DNA of 9,737 bases from Mycoplasmatota bacterium (GTDB taxonomy: Bacteria; Bacillota_I; Bacilli_A; Izemoplasmatales; Izemoplasmataceae), in contig DAOWHG010000061.1 in the NCBI GenBank assembly GCA_030641535.1, forward strand, positions 1 to 9,737, written 5' to 3'. The translations under genes were made by a program, and so were the position numbers. Positions 6,681 through 9,737 of the stretch are shown piece by piece (the stretch's first letter is position 1; each line of letters opens with the position of its first letter). Below the pieces are notes generated by a model. It did not search any database. It was not told where the DNA came from and saw nothing but the letters and a program-made list of their open reading frames with translations.

Positions 6681-8385
6681 TATTATCTTCCTCTCTCACT
6701 GCAACAACACCTTCCATTGCGATGTTACTTACAAATCCAATTGATAATGCAAAGAATGTTAACCCATACATACTTAGGAATCCTCCCCAAACTTGTGCAA
6801 TATTATAGCTTTGTGATGGTGTTATATCTCCATATCCTAAAGTAGATACTGTAACAAATGTATAATATAAAAAGTCTCCATAATCCGCAGGTATTTCTAC
6901 TTGTTGTTGAATTCCCAATGTTCCATCATGGTAGAAGAAATTAAAATATTCTTTTCCTTCTTCATCAAAGACACTCTGAATCAGATTGGTAGTATCAGGT
7001 TCATAATAATTAAAAATCATATTACTACTTACATCATAGACATCTATTACTGCATATCCATCTTCATCTACAAAATCAGTAATAACATTCCCTTGACTAT
7101 CATAAACAGTATCAATTTCCGTATTAAATTGATCAGCTACTTCATCTATAGGTTCTCCACTCACATAAAACAAATCTGTGTCTATTTCATTTTCCATCTC
7201 AACATAAGCGAAATTGTAGCTCTCAGGTTCCCATACGTATATACTAAATGCTACTACACTCGCGTAAAGAACTACGTAAATGTGGAATCCAAAAAATATT
7301 AAAAACACAATTCTCGTAATCGCTTTGTTTTTTCTATTTCTTAAGTTTTGGAATATATTAATTTCTCCGACAATCATATTAAGGTTCACACCTAATAAAG
7401 CTACAAATCCAATGATAAGAACAAATATCATTATCTCAGCCAAATAAGTTATTTCAAATATTCCAAACAGTATATATATAATCATTACTGCAGCAGATAA
7501 AGTTAAAATGAATCCATTCTTAGCATCTAAACTCTTATCAAGTATACTTGGAATAATATTAAATAAATATTGCCAAGAACATACTATAATTAAAAAGATG
7601 AATTCTGTTAGTAATGCTTGAGTAATTATGGACAGAATTTTTTTCTCCCCAGTTATTCCACCAGAGATAATCGAATACATTAAAGCAATAGAAATCAAAG
7701 TATAGAGCGTCAAAGTAAATATTGCTTTATATTTGTTTAATCCTGTTTGTATTTTGTTTTTACCTACAGAGAAAATAATTTCCTTTTTCAATTCATGTTT
7801 TGATTGCCTAAATAGTCTTTTAAAAGGTAGAACAAAGAAATTAATAAGCATCATATGAACATTAAATAATAATAAAACAAATACAACAAACAAAGCAGCA
7901 AAAGCAAATATTGCACTTTGTAATAAATCACTATTATCATAAACTATATTATTTATATAGAAGAATGCTCCAGCATAAAACACAACAGAAAATCCCAAAT
8001 AATATGCTTTCCCAAATTTCTCTTTTTCTTTAATTGGTTTTCCTTCTACACTAGCTTCTAGAACTTCTAAAGTTGTTAATTCACTATCTTTTTTAACTCT
8101 AAGATTTTTAGTTTTTTTCTTAGGAGTTGGTTTAGTAGTCTTAACTTTCTTAACAGCAGTTTTCGTAATTGGTTTCTTAGTAGTATTTCCCTTTTTTGGA
8201 GAAACCTTTTTTGAAGTAGTAGCACTTGTTTTCTTTGCTGTAGAAGTGCTTGTTTTCTTTGCTGCAGTAGCACTTGTTTTTTTTGCTGCAGCACTAGTCT
8301 TTTTAGGAGTTGTAGTCCCTGTTTTTTTTGTTGTAGTACTTTTTGATTTCGTTGTTGTATTCTTATTTTTCACTTCATTTGCCAC
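6673..8385 (-). CDS. Potassium-channel-like membrane protein with Lys-rich tail and acidic extracellular insertion
   Basis: About 570 aa, probably a cation channel in the cytoplasmic membrane. Residues 1-99 form a low-complexity Lys/Thr/Ala/Ser tail (31 Lys, repeated AKKTSAT-like units). Hydrophobic segments lie at about 128-149, 155-187, 220-242, 251-280, 291-310, 314-338 and 356-384. Residues 385-504 are strongly acidic (30 Asp/Glu, one Lys, no Arg) and predicted outside. A pore helix follows, then the filter TVSTLGYGDITPS (TLGYGD at 515-520, bases 6826-6843) and a last helix at about 530-557. Positive loops after helices 2, 4 and 6 fit an N-in, eight-helix topology with both ends inside. 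Only about 13 residues follow the last helix, so there is no RCK/TrkA-N domain. The frame is open to GTG at 8394, but GTG at 8385 (read as MANEVKNKN) is preferred because GAGGAG lies 8 nt upstream. It starts 25 nt after ord and overlaps ortA by 8 nt. Channel identity is solid from the filter; ion, gating and role in ornithine use are unknown. Confidence 0.85.
   Translation of the reverse strand: MANEVKNKNTTTKSKSTTTKKTGTTTPKKTSAAAKKTSATAAKKTSTSTAKKTSATTSKKVSPKKGNTTKKPITKTAVKKVKTTKPTPKKKTKNLRVKKDSELTTLEVLEASVEGKPIKEKEKFGKAYYLGFSVVFYAGAFFYINNIVYDNSDLLQSAIFAFAALFVVFVLLLFNVHMMLINFFVLPFKRLFRQSKHELKKEIIFSVGKNKIQTGLNKYKAIFTLTLYTLISIALMYSIISGGITGEKKILSIITQALLTEFIFLIIVCSWQYLFNIIPSILDKSLDAKNGFILTLSAAVMIIYILFGIFEITYLAEIMIFVLIIGFVALLGVNLNMIVGEINIFQNLRNRKNKAITRIVFLIFFGFHIYVVLYASVVAFSIYVWEPESYNFAYVEMENEIDTDLFYVSGEPIDEVADQFNTEIDTVYDSQGNVITDFVDEDGYAVIDVYDVSSNMIFNYYEPDTTNLIQSVFDEEGKEYFNFFYHDGTLGIQQQVEIPADYGDFLYYTFVTVSTLGYGDITPSQSYNIAQVWGGFLSMYGLTFFALSIGFVSNIAMEGVVAVREEDNND
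8194..8304 (-). repeat. Degenerate in-frame repeat coding for AKKTSAT-like units
   Basis: Inside the channel gene the coding strand repeats a roughly 21-24-nt unit (KKTSAAA, KKTSATAA, KKTSTSTA, KKTSATTS, KKVSP; residues 28-64). On the plus strand the units read like CACTTGTTTTCTTTGCTG with small changes. Such repeats commonly expand or contract by recombination or slippage, and every unit keeps the frame. Two A8 runs on the coding strand, one inside it (8277-8284) and one just upstream (8322-8329), add slippage potential. Confidence 0.75.
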
Positions 8386-8393
8386 ATAAATCA

Positions 8394-8399
8394 CTCCTC
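8394..8399 (-). promoter_or_regulatory. Ribosome binding site that decides the channel gene start
   Basis: GAGGAG on the minus strand ends 8 nt before GTG at 8385. The longer open frame begins with a GTG at 8394 that lies directly on this site, which is not workable spacing, so translation most likely starts at 8385. Confidence 0.7.
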
Positions 8400-8410
8400 G
8401 GAATTTTTTT

Positions 8411-9457
8411 TTATTCTTCGAGTAAGTCTCTCATGTCTCCCATTATTGCTCTTGGAACTGGTAAATCAATCATCGTTTTAAGTCCTGAACGAGCATTTAA
8501 AACGTGAGGAATCATATTCACACATACTGCGATTGTTCCAATTCCTCCATCAATTTCTGGAGTTATCGCCATATGAATTTCAGGAGTACCCTTTAAATTA
8601 ATATAGTCTCCAGTATGTGTCCCCTCTAATTCTGGTTCAATTTGTTGAGGATGTTTCATATCAATAAATACTTTCCCATTAATCAGGCCTTGTCCTGTCA
8701 TATTAACTCCAGCTACGTTTCCTTTTAAGGCTTCTCCATATTTACTGAATCTATCTACAGAAGTGACTATTGGAGCCATTTGCTGTTCAAATTTGTCAAG
8801 TTTAACCCCAATCGCATCTGCAATCATTGCAACACTTTCTGCGAATCCCACATGTCCTGCCAAAGATCCGTCTTTAACACCAGAATTAAACTTCTCAACC
8901 GTAATTCCCACTCCTTGTTCCTCCATAACTGCAGGGCCAAATGGGCTTAAGCTGTTTACTCTATTTGCTTCTATATGTGTAACATCAGTCATTGCTCCAG
9001 TAAGTGCAACAACTAGTAAATCCATTATAAATCCAGGATTAATTCCTGTTCCTAATACAGTAACATTGTTCTCTTTAGCAATCCTATCTAATTCTTTAGC
9101 AAGCTCAGGTTCTTGAGCTTTAGGATAAGCCATCTCTTCAGCTGTACTAATAACATTAATCTCTTTTTCTAAAATCATCTTAGTTTTTGAAAATGATTTT
9201 TTTGTATATGAATCAGTTGCAAGCAATACAATGTCACAATTATCCTTTTCTAACAATAGTTCAATATTGCTATTTACAATTACTTCAGGATGAACTCCTT
9301 TTTCACATTCTAATGCATCAAAAATGCTTTTACCAACTAAGTCAGGATGAAGATCACAAACACCACTAATCTCTACACCTTTCTTGCTTAAAAGCATGTC
9401 GGCCATACCTCTTCCCATGGCCCCGAATCCCCAAATTACAACTTTAATATTTTCCAT
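8411..9457 (-). CDS. ord: 2,4-diaminopentanoate dehydrogenase
   Basis: NAD(P)-dependent cytoplasmic dehydrogenase that oxidatively deaminates 2,4-diaminopentanoate to 2-amino-4-oxopentanoate and ammonia. It is full length (348 aa). The N-terminal Rossmann fold starts at once with VVIWGFGAMGRGMA (residues 6-19; the GFGAMG turn binds the dinucleotide), followed by the acidic VCDLHPD strand end at 33-39. The middle carries GTGINPGF (136-143), a motif shared with the dihydrodipicolinate-reductase-like superfamily to which Ord belongs, and HVGFAES (202-208). The C-terminal part (about 145-310) is the mixed alpha/beta substrate domain. The start ATG at 9457 has AAAGGAG 6 nt upstream. It is the first gene of the operon, after a 181-bp gap from the previous gene's stop that contains a terminator and a probable promoter. 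A distant dehydrogenase relative is possible in principle, but the ort/ora/orr neighbours settle the assignment. Confidence 0.95.
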   Translation of the reverse strand: MENIKVVIWGFGAMGRGMADMLLSKKGVEISGVCDLHPDLVGKSIFDALECEKGVHPEVIVNSNIELLLEKDNCDIVLLATDSYTKKSFSKTKMILEKEINVISTAEEMAYPKAQEPELAKELDRIAKENNVTVLGTGINPGFIMDLLVVALTGAMTDVTHIEANRVNSLSPFGPAVMEEQGVGITVEKFNSGVKDGSLAGHVGFAESVAMIADAIGVKLDKFEQQMAPIVTSVDRFSKYGEALKGNVAGVNMTGQGLINGKVFIDMKHPQQIEPELEGTHTGDYINLKGTPEIHMAITPEIDGGIGTIAVCVNMIPHVLNARSGLKTMIDLPVPRAIMGDMRDLLEE

Positions 9458-9463
9458 GCTAAA

Positions 9464-9470
9464 CTCCTTT
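9464..9470 (-). promoter_or_regulatory. Ribosome binding site of ord
   Basis: AAAGGAG on the minus strand lies 6 nt before the ATG at 9457. This is the usual spacing and supports the chosen start. Confidence 0.8.
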
Positions 9471-9479
9471 TATTTTGTA

Positions 9480-9508
9480 TTATGTTACCACAATATATAA
9501 TAACATAA
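9480..9508 (-). promoter_or_regulatory. Candidate operator: 8-bp inverted repeat upstream of ord
   Basis: TTATGTTA (9480-9487) and TAACATAA (9501-9508) are perfect inverted repeats separated by 13 bp, centre to centre 21 bp, about two helix turns. The putative -10 hexamer lies inside the spacer. This geometry suits a dimeric repressor. The AT-rich background makes chance dyads more likely, and I do not recognise a specific regulator's site. Confidence 0.35.
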
Positions 9509-9520
9509 AAACCCTTTCAT
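9492..9520 (-). promoter_or_regulatory. Possible vegetative promoter of the ornithine operon
   Basis: Minus-strand ATGAAA (9515-9520, 4 of 6 matches to TTGACA) and TATATT (9492-9497, 5 of 6 to TATAAT) are separated by 17 bp. They sit 35-63 bp before the ord start and downstream of the preceding gene's terminator. AT-rich runs upstream (9531-9556) could act as an UP element. Base composition makes such matches easy to find, so the exact boxes are tentative although a promoter in this gap is likely. Confidence 0.4.
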
Positions 9521-9587
9521 TCATATTATTTTATATATATTTATATATAAAAAAAATTCGATATATTTTCATGTAAAAATGTCTAAA

Positions 9588-9618
9588 CAAAAAGTGCAAA
9601 CCACATATGTTTGCACTT
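9588..9618 (-). terminator. Rho-independent terminator of the upstream gene
   Basis: AAGTGCAAAC (9592-9601) and GTTTGCACTT (9609-9618) form a perfect 10-bp stem with a 7-nt loop. In the minus-strand transcript the stem is followed by a T-rich run (CTTTTTGTTT). It starts about 20 nt after the stop codon at 9639-9641, so it ends the transcript entering from the right and separates it from the ornithine operon. There is also an A run on its left in the transcript, but the T tract clearly favours the minus direction. Confidence 0.85.
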
Positions 9619-9638
9619 AATATTACATTATAATTTAT

Positions 9639-9737
9639 TTATTTTACTTGTTCAATACCTCTTCTAAATGCTTCTAGATTTATATCTAAAAATTGTGGTT
9701 TTACACTATCTTTTATTGCTTCTTCCCATTTAAGAGG
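9639..9737 (-). CDS. C-terminal end of a probable 2-oxoacid (indolepyruvate-like) ferredoxin oxidoreductase subunit, partial
   Basis: The last 32 codons and TAA stop of a gene that enters from the right edge. The visible tail reads PLKWEEAIKDSVKPQ, then FLDINLEAFRRGIEQVK. The pattern of an acidic/hydrophobic EAI segment, a V-(K/P)-P-x-x-x-x-x-N-L-x-A-F core and a following glycine resembles the C-terminus of the gamma-type domain of 2-oxoacid:acceptor oxidoreductases, especially IorB of indolepyruvate ferredoxin oxidoreductase. Those enzymes oxidatively decarboxylate transaminated amino acids to acyl-CoA with reduced ferredoxin, which fits an amino-acid fermenter. The fragment is short, so the family call is moderate and the exact substrate unknown. 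It is followed by its own terminator and is probably not in the ornithine operon. Confidence 0.55.
   Translation of the reverse strand, partial: PLKWEEAIKDSVKPQFLDINLEAFRRGIEQVK

Noticed and set aside
6901..7302. A 133-codon open frame on the plus strand opposite the channel gene
   Set aside because: It lies wholly opposite a confident gene, has an Ile/Tyr-rich composition typical of antisense AT-rich frames, and has no recognisable domain.
8076..8294. A 72-codon minus-strand frame rich in Leu/Gln/Lys inside the channel gene
   Set aside because: It is the shifted reading of the Lys-rich repeat; the repeat itself generates the open frame.
8191..8304. Repeats in the channel gene as a CRISPR-like or mobile-element repeat
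   Set aside because: Units are degenerate, adjacent, in frame and coding, without unique spacers or terminal inverted repeats.
8763..9116. A 117-codon open frame on the plus strand opposite ord
   Set aside because: Fully antisense to ord, whose motifs are clear; composition (Ser/Pro/Ala rich) reflects the reverse complement of ord codons.
9590..9620. TTTGCACTT resembling the -12 part of a sigma-54 promoter
   Set aside because: It is one arm of the perfect hairpin of a terminator followed by a T tract, and no GG element at the right spacing upstream is present.

Overview
The window is one dense minus-strand gene block from a low-GC, strictly fermentative bacterium. The most likely source is an anaerobic amino-acid-fermenting member of the Bacillota (Clostridia or Tissierellia type). 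The support is the AT-rich DNA, the purine-rich Shine-Dalgarno sites, and a complete clostridial ornithine-degradation gene set. I cannot assign genus or species. There is no sign of a phage, IS element, CRISPR array or RNA gene.

Read in the direction of transcription (from high to low coordinates), the window starts with the last 32 codons of an upstream gene at 9639-9737. It is probably the beta/gamma-type subunit of a 2-oxoacid (indolepyruvate-like) ferredoxin oxidoreductase. A rho-independent terminator follows at about 9588-9618. Next is a short AT-rich control region (about 9458-9587) with a plausible promoter, an 8-bp dyad over the putative -10 box, and a good ribosome binding site. 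After that come eight tightly packed genes: ord (2,4-diaminopentanoate dehydrogenase), an unusual potassium-channel-like membrane protein, ortA and ortB (2-amino-4-oxopentanoate thiolase), oraS and oraE (adenosylcobalamin/PLP D-ornithine 4,5-aminomutase), a GlmL/MutL-type ATPase, and orr (ornithine racemase). Most neighbours overlap by a few bases or are separated by fewer than 30, which suggests one polycistronic, translationally coupled operon.

The enzymes form the oxidative branch of ornithine fermentation. Orr converts L-ornithine to D-ornithine. OraS-OraE moves the terminal amino group to give 2,4-diaminopentanoate. Ord oxidatively deaminates this to 2-amino-4-oxopentanoate with formation of reduced nicotinamide cofactor. 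OrtAB cleaves that thiolytically with CoA to acetyl-CoA and alanine. The GlmL-like ATPase probably protects or reactivates the B12 enzyme. The transcriptional order is roughly the reverse of the biochemical order.

The unexpected member is the channel gene at 6673-8385, between ord and ortA. It encodes a lysine/threonine/alanine-rich cytoplasmic tail, about eight membrane helices, a very acidic extracellular insertion of roughly 120 residues, and a canonical TLGYGD selectivity filter. It lacks any recognisable RCK/TrkA domain. Its placement inside the catabolic operon, overlapping ortA by 8 nt, is the most novel aspect of the window. It suggests a link between ornithine fermentation and potassium (or other monovalent cation) flux.
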